Of a stretch of DNA of 64,000 nt, positions 50,372 through 57,186 are shown piece after piece. How positions within the stretch are numbered: position 1 is the first letter of the stretch; each line of letters begins with the position of its first letter. The position numbers and the translations under genes were made by a program. The notes below the pieces were generated by a model. That model worked only from the letters and a program-made list of their open reading frames with translations, did no database searches and was not told where the DNA came from. The stretch covers positions 124,001-188,000 of the forward strand of contig NZ_CAKKLJ010000001.1 of assembly GCF_918698005.1 (NCBI RefSeq), given 5' to 3'. Source of the DNA: Microbacterium sp. Bi121 (lineage in GTDB: Bacteria; Actinomycetota; Actinomycetes; Actinomycetales; Microbacteriaceae).

Positions 50372-50496
50372 CTGAGCGCTCCTTCGAGAGTCGAGTGTTG
50401 TACTCACCTTCCACGTGCACTGCGCACCGGCCAAGGGGGTTGACACTTCCGGGTCGCGACTGCAGACACTGAGAACACCGAACGGAAGGAGTCGTC

Positions 50497-51495
50497 ATGA
50501 GCGTCACGATCTTGGCTCCGTCACCAACGCTGACGGTGACGGTCGAAGACCATCCGCAGGGTTCTGAGATCCATGTGCATGCGGGCGGGCAGGGCGTGTG
50601 GCACGCCAGGATGCTGCGCCGGCTGCAGGTGCCGGTGACGATGTGCTGTCTGCTGACCGGGGAGGTCGGCCGGACGCTGAGGCATCTCATGGAGGACGAG
50701 GATGTCACGGTCCACGCTCTGACGCGCGACGGACGGGGTTCCGCCTACGTGCACGATCGCCGGGGAGGCGAACGCATCGTGGTCGACGAGGAGGACGGCG
50801 ATCCGATCGGAAGACACGACCTCGACGATCTGTACAGTGCCATGCTTCGCAGCAGCGACCCCTCTTCGGTCGTGGTGCTGAGCGGCCCGGCCGGCGACGA
50901 CACGATCCCCGCGGATTTCTACCGGCGACTCACGATCGACCTCCGCGCGGCCGGCAAGACAGTGGTCGCCGACCTCGCCGGCGAGCGGTTGGAGGCAGTC
51001 GTGACCGGCGGAGTCGACATACTGAAGGTGAGTCATGAGGAGCTCAAGGCCGACGGCCTGGTGAGCGCGGTCACCGACGACGAGATCATCACCGCGATGC
51101 ACCGGCTTCGGGCGGACGGCGCCGGCGCCGTGATCGTCACGCGAGCAGGCGACCCGTTGCTGCTCGCTGATGCTCAGGGCGTGCTCGAGGTGACTCCTCC
51201 GCCGTTCGAGGAGACCGAGACCCGCGGTGCCGGTGACTCCCTGACTGCAGGCCTGATCGCCGCGCTCACGCGGAGCGAGAACCTGCGGGACGCCATCACC
51301 CTCGGCGCCGCTGCCGGCGCACTCAATGTCACGCGGCACGGGCTGGGAACGGGAGACGCGGAACTGATCGAGAGCCTTCGAGAGAAGGTCACCGTCCGAG
51401 AAGTTCCGGCGACGGGTGCCGGTGATCGTGAACCTGAGGGCCGGGTGAGCCCCGACGGCCTCGCCGCACTCGCGGAGCCGGAGGCGTCATCATGA
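50497..51495 (+). CDS. PfkB-family sugar kinase
   Basis: 332 residues. The active-site GAGDSLTAG is near residue 243 and the N terminus (APSPTLTVTVEDHPQGSE) resembles 1-phosphofructokinase-type members, with the conserved GGQGVWHARMLRRL. A sugar-phosphate substrate is likely but cannot be fixed. GGAAGGAG lies 5 nt before the ATG. Its stop overlaps the surE start (ATGA). Confidence 0.88.
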   Translation: MSVTILAPSPTLTVTVEDHPQGSEIHVHAGGQGVWHARMLRRLQVPVTMCCLLTGEVGRTLRHLMEDEDVTVHALTRDGRGSAYVHDRRGGERIVVDEEDGDPIGRHDLDDLYSAMLRSSDPSSVVVLSGPAGDDTIPADFYRRLTIDLRAAGKTVVADLAGERLEAVVTGGVDILKVSHEELKADGLVSAVTDDEIITAMHRLRADGAGAVIVTRAGDPLLLADAQGVLEVTPPPFEETETRGAGDSLTAGLIAALTRSENLRDAITLGAAAGALNVTRHGLGTGDAELIESLREKVTVREVPATGAGDREPEGRVSPDGLAALAEPEASS

Positions 51496-52238
51496 CCCGG
51501 GTTCTCATCACGAACGACGACGGGATCGACGCGCCGGGCCTGTGCGCACTCGCCGAGGCCGCTGTCCGCGCCGGATTCGACGTCACCGTCGCGGCTCCGG
51601 CCAAGCAGTCCAGCGGGTCGAGCGCGTCGATCATGGCGACAGAAGCCGACGGACGGATAGCGATGGAACGACGCACGTTGACGCCGATACCCGATGTGCA
51701 GGCGTTCGCGGTGCACGGCGGCCCGGGGCTCATCGCGTTGATCGCTGCCAGAGGGGCCTTCGGCGACCCGGCCGAGGTGGTGCTGTCGGGTGTCAACCAC
51801 GGCGCGAACGTCGGTCGTGCGATCCTGCATTCCGGCACGGTGGGCGCTGCTCTCACCGGCGGCCTGAACGGAGCGCGCGCGATGGCCGTGTCATTGGATG
51901 TCGGAATGAACCCCGACGAGTTCCACTGGACGACGGCAGCGGATGCTGCGGTCGCACTCCTGCCCGAGCTCATGGCGCGTGCCGCCGGCACGGTGATGAA
52001 CGTGAATGTGCCGAACGACGATCATCCTCGTGGTGTCCGCGAATCTACCCTGGCGCCGTTCGGCATCGTCCAGATGACTGTGGCCGAGAGCGACGATAGC
52101 TATCTGCGACTCGCCGTGGAGGAGCTGCCGAACGTCCCCACCGCCGAGAGCGACGCAGCGCACCTGGCTGACGGGTGGATCACCGTCACCGGCATCGACT
52201 CCATCACCGAACGACGACTCGATCTCGCGGTGGAGTGA
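51492..52238 (+). CDS. surE: 5'/3'-nucleotidase SurE
   Basis: 248 residues. Metal-binding DD in LITNDDGIDAPGL, the Ser of the SGSSAS segment and Asn of SGVNHGANVG are the SurE active site. It is a stationary-phase survival nucleotidase that removes phosphate from nucleoside monophosphates. Coupled to the PfkB gene by a 4-nt overlap. Confidence 0.93.
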   Translation: MTRVLITNDDGIDAPGLCALAEAAVRAGFDVTVAAPAKQSSGSSASIMATEADGRIAMERRTLTPIPDVQAFAVHGGPGLIALIAARGAFGDPAEVVLSGVNHGANVGRAILHSGTVGAALTGGLNGARAMAVSLDVGMNPDEFHWTTAADAAVALLPELMARAAGTVMNVNVPNDDHPRGVRESTLAPFGIVQMTVAESDDSYLRLAVEELPNVPTAESDAAHLADGWITVTGIDSITERRLDLAVE

Positions 52239-52256
52239 TCTCGCGGCGGAGCGACC

Positions 52257-52592
52257 TCAGCCGGGGAGCTCGGTCGACGCCGGCTCCTCGCCGGACTCCG
52301 GCGGCTCCGGCACGAGGTACAGACCGGTCGGAGCGTTGGAGGTGAAGGCGAGGGCGTCGACCCAGGCGCGGTTGATGGACGGCTGCCGCCCGCCGTAGTA
52401 CTTGTACACGATGGAGCTGCCCGGGTGCACCCACACCGTGGTCCGGCCGCCGCCGACGCTGGCATCCTCGCGCCAGCTGAACGCGAAGGGCTCACCCCGG
52501 CGCAGCTTCGCACTGATGACGAGCTGGAGGTGCGTCAGCGCGCGGTCCTCGATCTCGACCTTGACGCCACCCTCATAGATGAATCTGCCCAC
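52257..52592 (-). CDS. DUF7882-type small protein, paralogue A
   Basis: 111 residues: GRFIYEGGVKVEIEDRALTHLQ and LRRGEPFAFSWRED match the short family sometimes mislabelled as DNA ligase in Microbacteriaceae. Function unknown. It faces its paralogue B across 18 bp. GTG 52592 is chosen because it lies 7 nt after TACGCT on this strand. Confidence 0.78.
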   Translation of the reverse strand: MGRFIYEGGVKVEIEDRALTHLQLVISAKLRRGEPFAFSWREDASVGGGRTTVWVHPGSSIVYKYYGGRQPSINRAWVDALAFTSNAPTGLYLVPEPPESGEEPASTELPG

Positions 52593-52598
52593 ACTCGA

Positions 52599-52605
52599 TA
52601 GCGTA
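52599..52605. promoter_or_regulatory. Symmetric -10 shared by two divergent genes
   Basis: TAGCGTA reads TAGCGT for the plus gene (ATG 6 nt later, at 52611) and TACGCT for the minus gene (GTG 7 nt later, at 52592). No -35 is evident on either side. The two messages would both be leaderless. Confidence 0.65.
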
Positions 52606-52610
52606 GCGCC

Positions 52611-52934
52611 ATGGGCTCGATGTTCTACGGCGCAACGGCAGACCCGATCTTCGTCGAAGATCGGGCGCTCGCGCATCTGAAGGTGGTGATCGCGACGAAG
52701 CTCCGCCGCAATGAGAGCTTCACGCTGTCATGGCGTCATCCCGATGGGTCGGGGCGTTCGACGATCTGGCTGCACCCGGCGATTCCGCTGCGGTTCGTCT
52801 TCGACGAGCCCGGGCCGCCGACGCTGTCGCCGGAGTGGATCACGGCGATGGCGCACTCGGCGAACACCAGCGGAGGCATCTCGCTCGTGCCAGAGAATGT
52901 CGACCCGGATCAGCAAGAACCTGCACAGCCCTGA
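52611..52934 (+). CDS. DUF7882-type small protein, paralogue B
   Basis: 107 residues: MFYGATADPIFVEDRALAHLK, RRNESFTLSWRH and STIWLHPAIPLRFVF line up with paralogue A over their whole length, so the two arose by duplication. Function unknown. ATG 52611 (a second Met is at residue 4). Confidence 0.8.
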   Translation: MGSMFYGATADPIFVEDRALAHLKVVIATKLRRNESFTLSWRHPDGSGRSTIWLHPAIPLRFVFDEPGPPTLSPEWITAMAHSANTSGGISLVPENVDPDQQEPAQP

Positions 52935-52941
52935 CCGGGCG

Positions 52942-52980
52942 GTCAACCCCCTCGTGGCGATGACGCGGACGACCTAGCGT
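52942..52980 (+). promoter_or_regulatory. GTCAAC-N27-TAGCGT promoter of the FHA gene
   Basis: GTCAAC at 52942-52947 and TAGCGT at 52975-52980 are 27 nt apart, the same spacing as at three other starts in this cluster. An activator or alternative sigma factor might read the upstream part. Confidence 0.55.
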
Positions 52981-53009
52981 GAAATGGACCGATCGAAGAG
53001 GAGAGCACC

Positions 53010-53531
53010 ATGAATTCTCACGATGCACCGCACCCGCCCGAGCCGACCACGACCCACGCCGAGTGGGGTGCCGGCAATCCGCATCTCAAGATCACGCGCG
53101 ACGATGACCGTTTCGAATTCGCGCTGACTTCGGACGCTGTGCGCATCGGATCCGCGGGGGGGAATGAGTTGCGACTGCCCGAAACCGATCCCGTCCACGC
53201 AGAGATCAATCACGATGATCAGGACGAATACGTGTTGACCCTGCACGGCGCCGGAGAGATGAACGCGAGCGCGAGCGCCGCAGAGACCGGCGCCAGCGGA
53301 CGATCGGAGATCCTGCGCACCGGAGCACGGTTCACTGCCGGCCCGTGGACCCTGGTCTTCGGCCGGGAGGAGTTCGCCGATCACGGCCGGCCGTACGGCG
53401 GCCGCACTGGAGGAGAGTTGTCCGACCAGCCCCCGCAGCCGGCCAGACCCGACTACAGCGAAGGCTTCCGCCGCGAATCGGATGAAGCCCGCGCTCCGGA
53501 GGGCGAGGGCTACGAGGTCAAGGACGGCTGA
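53010..53531 (+). CDS. FHA-like domain protein
   Basis: 173 residues. RIGSAGGNELRLPETDPVHAEI fits the first half of a forkhead-associated phosphothreonine-binding domain (G-R/S and N/H pattern), with YVLTLHGAGEMNASA and WTLVFGREEF as later strands. Long acidic tails surround it. Single-domain FHA proteins act as adaptors for Ser/Thr kinases. The strong site GAGGAG lies 7 nt before the ATG. Confidence 0.75.
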   Translation: MNSHDAPHPPEPTTTHAEWGAGNPHLKITRDDDRFEFALTSDAVRIGSAGGNELRLPETDPVHAEINHDDQDEYVLTLHGAGEMNASASAAETGASGRSEILRTGARFTAGPWTLVFGREEFADHGRPYGGRTGGELSDQPPQPARPDYSEGFRRESDEARAPEGEGYEVKDG

Positions 53532-53543
53532 GAGGGCTGATCG

Positions 53544-54221
53544 TCAGTCGGATTCCTCTGCCGCGATGCGATGCGGCAGTCCGACGGGCTTAGATTCGGC
53601 CGACCCGCGCTGACGGAGATAGATGGCGAACGCGACCATCGCGCCCACTGCGAGGAACTCGGATTGCCAGTTCTGCAGGGTGCGGTCCCAGAAGTCGGGG
53701 CTGACCACGTAATCGGCCCAGGTGATCGACGGCTGCGCGTGCATCGCGTTCTCCTCGTTCGCGACGACGAGGCCGGCGAGTGATTGTGCGAGCCACGAGA
53801 ACACGAAGATCGAACCCATCACGATCAGCAATGAGTTTCCGTATATCGCCGTGCGCCAACCACCCCGGCGGGCCCAGTTCGGCGAATCCGGGCGGCCGTG
53901 AGCGCCGACGAGTTGGTCCTCATCGCTGCCGAGCCCCTCGTCGCCCGGCTTCTTCGACTCGGGTGACCCGCGTTGGATGAACCACACGGTGGCGGCGATG
54001 AACACGAAGAACTGGAGGAACTCGGACTGCCAGTTCTCCGCGACGTCCACGAGGAACTCGCTGGAGGTGACGAATGAGAAGAAATCGACGGCCGACTGCC
54101 CATGCTCGGCCAGCTCCTCGTTCTCGCGAAGGAATCCGGCGATGGACTGTCCGGCGAGCGCCAGCACGAACAGGGCCAGGAAGACCAGGCTGAGCCCGTT
54201 GTCCCGCAGCATCCTGCGCAT
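53544..54221 (-). CDS. DUF6766-type membrane protein with two similar halves
   Basis: 225 residues and four membrane segments. The two halves repeat each other: NWQSEFLQFFVFIAATVWFI with QRGSPESKKPG, and NWQSEFLAVGAMVAFAIYL with RQRGSAESKPVG. The family matches DUF6766 as I recall it; function unknown. Expressed after the 37-residue protein gene, which ends 3 nt upstream. Confidence 0.82.
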   Translation of the reverse strand: MRRMLRDNGLSLVFLALFVLALAGQSIAGFLRENEELAEHGQSAVDFFSFVTSSEFLVDVAENWQSEFLQFFVFIAATVWFIQRGSPESKKPGDEGLGSDEDQLVGAHGRPDSPNWARRGGWRTAIYGNSLLIVMGSIFVFSWLAQSLAGLVVANEENAMHAQPSITWADYVVSPDFWDRTLQNWQSEFLAVGAMVAFAIYLRQRGSAESKPVGLPHRIAAEESD

Positions 54222-54224
54222 GAT

Positions 54225-54338
54225 TCACCGTCCTCCCAGCGCGGTGATCGCCATGAAGGCGAGGCCGCCGGAGATGATCACCATCCACGTCCAGAAGACC
54301 ACTCGCATTCCCGCGGTGTCTCGCGTCGGCTCACTCAA
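54225..54338 (-). CDS. 37-aa single-pass membrane protein
   Basis: The 37-codon ORF starts at TTG with GGAGG 6 nt ahead and gives MSEPTRDTAG, then a hydrophobic helix (VVFWTWMVIISGGLAFMAIT) and ALGGR. An internal ATG at 54308 is also possible. Its stop is 3 nt before the DUF6766 start, so the two are probably coupled. GTCAAG-N27-CACATT lies upstream on this strand. Too short to be called by standard length cut-offs. Confidence 0.6.
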   Translation of the reverse strand: MSEPTRDTAGMRVVFWTWMVIISGGLAFMAITALGGR

Positions 54339-54363
54339 CCCGCACCTCCATCTCGTGATGACC

Positions 54364-54402
54364 AATGTGTCACCGGCGGGTTCCGGCCGGAGGGGGCTTG
54401 AC
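54364..54402 (-). promoter_or_regulatory. GTCAAG-N27-CACATT promoter of the 37-aa/DUF6766 genes
   Basis: On the minus strand GTCAAG (54402-54397) and CACATT (54369-54364) are 27 nt apart, as at the FHA, CBS and flavodoxin genes. Its GTCAAG faces away from the CBS copy across 16 bp. Confidence 0.5.
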
Positions 54403-54418
54403 GCGCTGGGCGTCGCCT

Positions 54419-54457
54419 GTCAAGGCCCCTTGCGGTGCACGAGCCGCCACCTATCGT
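54419..54457 (+). promoter_or_regulatory. GTCAAG-N27-TATCGT promoter of the CBS-cinA genes
   Basis: GTCAAG at 54419-54424 and TATCGT at 54452-54457, spaced by 27 nt. It drives the CBS gene at 54492. Confidence 0.55.
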
Positions 54458-54491
54458 CGGGGCATCCGGACTCAACCGAAAGGATCAGGAC

Positions 54492-54917
54492 GTGACTCTG
54501 ACGCGCGACATCATGACACCCGCTCCCCGTTGTATCGGCGAGAACGATGCCTTGAGCATCGCCGCATCCGTCATGTCGGAACTCGATGTCGGGGCCCTGC
54601 CGATCTGCGGCGAGGATCGCAAGCTGAAGGGGATGCTGACCGACCGCGACATCGTCGTGAAGGCGCTGGCGTACGGGATGGACCCCGAGACGACACCCTC
54701 GCGCACTCTGGCTGCGGGAGTCCCCGTCACGGTCGATGCGGACGACGAGGTCCATGTCGCGCTGGATCGGATGCGCGAGAACCAGGTTCGCCGGCTTCCC
54801 GTGCTCGAGAATCGCGAGCTCGTCGGCATCATCAGCCAGGCCGATATCGCGCTCGCTCTCAGTCCGGAGACGACCGGCGTAACCGTCGAGCACATCTCAC
54901 GCGCGGACACTCCATGA
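54492..54917 (+). CDS. CBS-pair domain protein
   Basis: 141 residues made of two CBS motifs: IMTPAPRCIGENDALSIAASVM with LKGMLTDRDIVVKAL, then VTVDADDEVHVALDRMRENQ with ELVGIISQADIALAL. Stand-alone CBS proteins bind adenine nucleotides and sense energy or redox state. AAAGGAT lies before the GTG start. Overlaps the next gene by 4 nt (ATGA). Confidence 0.9.
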   Translation: MTLTRDIMTPAPRCIGENDALSIAASVMSELDVGALPICGEDRKLKGMLTDRDIVVKALAYGMDPETTPSRTLAAGVPVTVDADDEVHVALDRMRENQVRRLPVLENRELVGIISQADIALALSPETTGVTVEHISRADTP

Positions 54918-55405
54918 GCCATGTCGTCACCGAGGCCGACGGGGCAGTCGACGCGATCAGTGCGCTGGCGCGCGAGCGCGGTCTGCGAGTCGCCGTCGTC
55001 GAATCGCTCACGTCAGGAGAGCTCGCGCACGCCATCGGCGCAGGAGAGAATGCGTCCGAGTGGTTCCTCGGGGGCGTCGTGGCCTACATGCAGGATGTCA
55101 AGCAGAGCGTGCTCGGCGTGACCCCCGGATCCGATCCGTGTTCGGCCGAGTGCGCAGAGCAGTTGGCCGTCGGAGGACTCCATCTGCTCTCGGCCGACGT
55201 ATGCGTCGCGACGACCGGGGTGGGCGGGCCGGATCCTGAGGGAGGGCATCCGCCCGGAACCGTTTACCTCGGCTGGGCGACTGCGGAGAAGGTCGGTCAC
55301 CAGCTTCTCGAACTGCACGGCTCCCCCGAGACGGTGATGGCCATCACGACCACGACGGCGACCGATCTGATCGCCGCCACCATGCGAGTCGTCGACTCGC
55401 ACTGA
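54914..55405 (+). CDS. CinA C-terminal domain (nicotinamide-nucleotide amidohydrolase-like)
   Basis: 163 residues. VVESLTSGELAHAIG, GGVVAYMQDVKQSVLGV and TTGVGGPDPEGGHPPGTVYLGW are the CinA-C motifs, with the active-site Ser in the first. CinA-C can deamidate NMN and belongs to the pyridine-nucleotide cycle. Coupled with the CBS gene, which fits a nucleotide-sensing partner. Confidence 0.88.
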   Translation: MSHVVTEADGAVDAISALARERGLRVAVVESLTSGELAHAIGAGENASEWFLGGVVAYMQDVKQSVLGVTPGSDPCSAECAEQLAVGGLHLLSADVCVATTGVGGPDPEGGHPPGTVYLGWATAEKVGHQLLELHGSPETVMAITTTTATDLIAATMRVVDSH

Positions 55406-55420
55406 CGACAAGGAGACATC

Positions 55421-55693
55421 ATGCCTCGCGGCGCGAATTCACGACTCAAGGATCCAGAACTCTACGAAGAGCTGCGGGATGACGGAGCATCCAAGGAGAA
55501 GGCCGCCCGCATCTCGAACGCGACTGGCGGCACCAAGAAAGGCCGTTCAGAGGTCGGTCGGCGCGGCGGCGAGGCCGGCGACTACGACGACTGGACGGTC
55601 GACGACCTCCGAAAGCGCGCGAAGGAACTCGGGATCTCGGGTTACTCCGGCAAGAAGAAGGCCGAGATCATCAAGATGCTGCGCAACCACTGA
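55421..55693 (+). CDS. DUF7218-type protein with Rho N-terminal/SAP-like domain
   Basis: 90 residues. The N-terminal half (PELYEELRDDGASKEKAARISNA) is a Ku-associated or DUF7218-like piece; the C-terminal WTVDDLRKRAKELGISGYSG with KKKAEIIKML is a Rho_N/SAP-type nucleic-acid-binding helix bundle. AAGGAG is 5 nt before the ATG, and the gene lies 15 bp after the cinA-like gene in the same direction, so it is likely the last of that operon. Confidence 0.85.
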   Translation: MPRGANSRLKDPELYEELRDDGASKEKAARISNATGGTKKGRSEVGRRGGEAGDYDDWTVDDLRKRAKELGISGYSGKKKAEIIKMLRNH

Positions 55694-55699
55694 CCGCGG

Positions 55700-56266
55700 T
55701 CACGGCCGCGGCAGAACCGTCAGCACGCGGGCGATGTGCTCGCGGAACTCTGTCATGTAGGCGCGCAGGAACTCTTCGGTCGCGGGCTTGCCGATCGACC
55801 CGTCGTCGGCGAACACGTCCTTCGTGAAGTGGATGTACGCCTCGGGAGCGGTCATCTGCCGGGCGTTGCAGAACGCCAGGACAGCGCGAAGGCTCTGCTG
55901 GGCGACCGCCGTGCCGATCACGCCGATCGATGCGCCGATCACGGCTGCTGGCAGATGGTCGAACGAGTTCTGCCCCCACGGCCGCGAGGCCCAGTCGATC
56001 GCGTTCTTCAGCGCGCCGGGTATCGAGCGGTTGTACTCGGGGGTGACGAACAGCACGGCGTCGCTGGACTCGATGGCCGTCTTCAGAGCGCGAGCCTCGG
56101 CCGGGTAGTCGGCGTCGTGATCGGGACTGTACAGCGGCAGGTTGCCGATGGGGACCTCAGTGAACTCGAGATCGTCGGGGGCGACCCGGATGAGAGCCTT
56201 CGAGAGCACCCGGTTGATGGATGTGGACGACAGGCTTCCGACGAAGTATCCGACCTTGTACGACAT
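55700..56266 (-). CDS. NADPH-dependent FMN reductase
   Basis: 188 residues of the flavodoxin fold: FVGSLSSTSINRVLSKAL is the phosphate loop, VTPEYNRSIPGALKNAIDW the FMN-binding segment. It transfers electrons from NADPH to FMN or quinones/azo dyes. It follows the second flavin protein gene by 15 bp. Confidence 0.93.
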   Translation of the reverse strand: MSYKVGYFVGSLSSTSINRVLSKALIRVAPDDLEFTEVPIGNLPLYSPDHDADYPAEARALKTAIESSDAVLFVTPEYNRSIPGALKNAIDWASRPWGQNSFDHLPAAVIGASIGVIGTAVAQQSLRAVLAFCNARQMTAPEAYIHFTKDVFADDGSIGKPATEEFLRAYMTEFREHIARVLTVLPRP

Positions 56267-56281
56267 GTTCGCTCCTCGGAC

Positions 56282-56908
56282 TCAGGACTTCGGATAGCTC
56301 GACACGCGCAGCGCTCGAGCCAGGTGGACGGCGTTGGTGAGCGACGTCGTGATCGACGCGCTGACCTTCTCCGGCGTCTGTTCCAGATCCTTGTAATCTG
56401 TGGTGTGCATCGCCTCGCCGTTCCAGTAGACGGAGCCTTGGGCCGGCACGGTGAAGCCGACGTCGTTCAGCGCTTGGAACAGCACGGCGGTGATGTGGTG
56501 CGCGCCGTCCTCATTGCCGACGACACCGGCGACGGCCACCTTGTCGAAGAGGATCGGGCGCCCGGCGGCATCCGTCTCGCTCAGTTCGGCGTCGAGACGC
56601 TCGAGCACCCGCTGAGCGACGCTCGAGTGCTGCCCGAGCCAGGTCGGGGTCACGAACACGAGGATGTCGGCGCCGAGAACCTTCTCGCGCAGGACCGGCC
56701 ACTCGTCACCGTCGCCCATTTCCTTCTGCACTCCGGGCAGGATGTCATGGTCGACCGCCCGTACGCTCTCGCACGCGACATCGTGTTCCGCGAGGAAGTC
56801 CGAGAGCTGGGCGCCGAGCACTTCGGAGCTCGACTCGGCAGGCGAGGGCTTGAGCGTGCAGGTGATGATGAGCGCTTTCAGCTGTCCATCGGCGGTGGCT
56901 TCTGACAT
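56282..56908 (-). CDS. Flavodoxin-like NAD(P)H-dependent oxidoreductase
   Basis: 208 residues. IITCTLKPSPAESSSEVLG (phosphate loop), VFVTPTWLGQHSSVAQRVLERLD and GVVGNEDGAHHITAVLFQAL are typical. First gene of the two-gene unit. AAAGGA lies 6 nt before the ATG 56908; GTCAAC-N27-TAGCGT lies further upstream. Confidence 0.9.
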   Translation of the reverse strand: MSEATADGQLKALIITCTLKPSPAESSSEVLGAQLSDFLAEHDVACESVRAVDHDILPGVQKEMGDGDEWPVLREKVLGADILVFVTPTWLGQHSSVAQRVLERLDAELSETDAAGRPILFDKVAVAGVVGNEDGAHHITAVLFQALNDVGFTVPAQGSVYWNGEAMHTTDYKDLEQTPEKVSASITTSLTNAVHLARALRVSSYPKS

Positions 56909-56933
56909 GGGAATCCTTTCGTCGGATGCCCAC

Positions 56934-56972
56934 ACGCTACGTCCGAGGCCGGTCGATTCCGATCGGGTTGAC
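56934..56972 (-). promoter_or_regulatory. GTCAAC-N27-TAGCGT promoter of the flavodoxin-like genes
   Basis: On the minus strand GTCAAC (56972-56967) and TAGCGT (56939-56934), again 27 nt apart and almost identical in flanking bases to the FHA promoter. It drives 56908 and then 56266. Confidence 0.55.
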
Positions 56973-57051
56973 CGAGGCACGTTCCAGCGCTATGCGCCGT
57001 GGCGTCGACGCATCCATCGGCGGGCTCAGAACACCCTCGCCGTGAGCGCGG

Positions 57052-57186
57052 TCAGAGCTCGACCGGCGGCGCCGGCTCGCTCTCGGCCTCTTCGGGATGA
57101 CGCGTGAGGTTCACGATCGCGGCGATGAGTCCGCCCCAGACCGTGACCATCGCGATGATCATGAAGATGATTGCCTGAGTCGTCAT
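57052..57186 (-). CDS. metS: MetS-type small transporter subunit
   Basis: 44 residues: one hydrophobic segment (IIFMIIAMVTVWGGLIAAIV) then NLTRHPEEAESEPAPPVEL. This is the typical small subunit that follows the methionine/alanine NSS transporter in actinobacteria. It overlaps the transporter stop by 4 nt (ATGA). Confidence 0.92.
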   Translation of the reverse strand: MTTQAIIFMIIAMVTVWGGLIAAIVNLTRHPEEAESEPAPPVEL

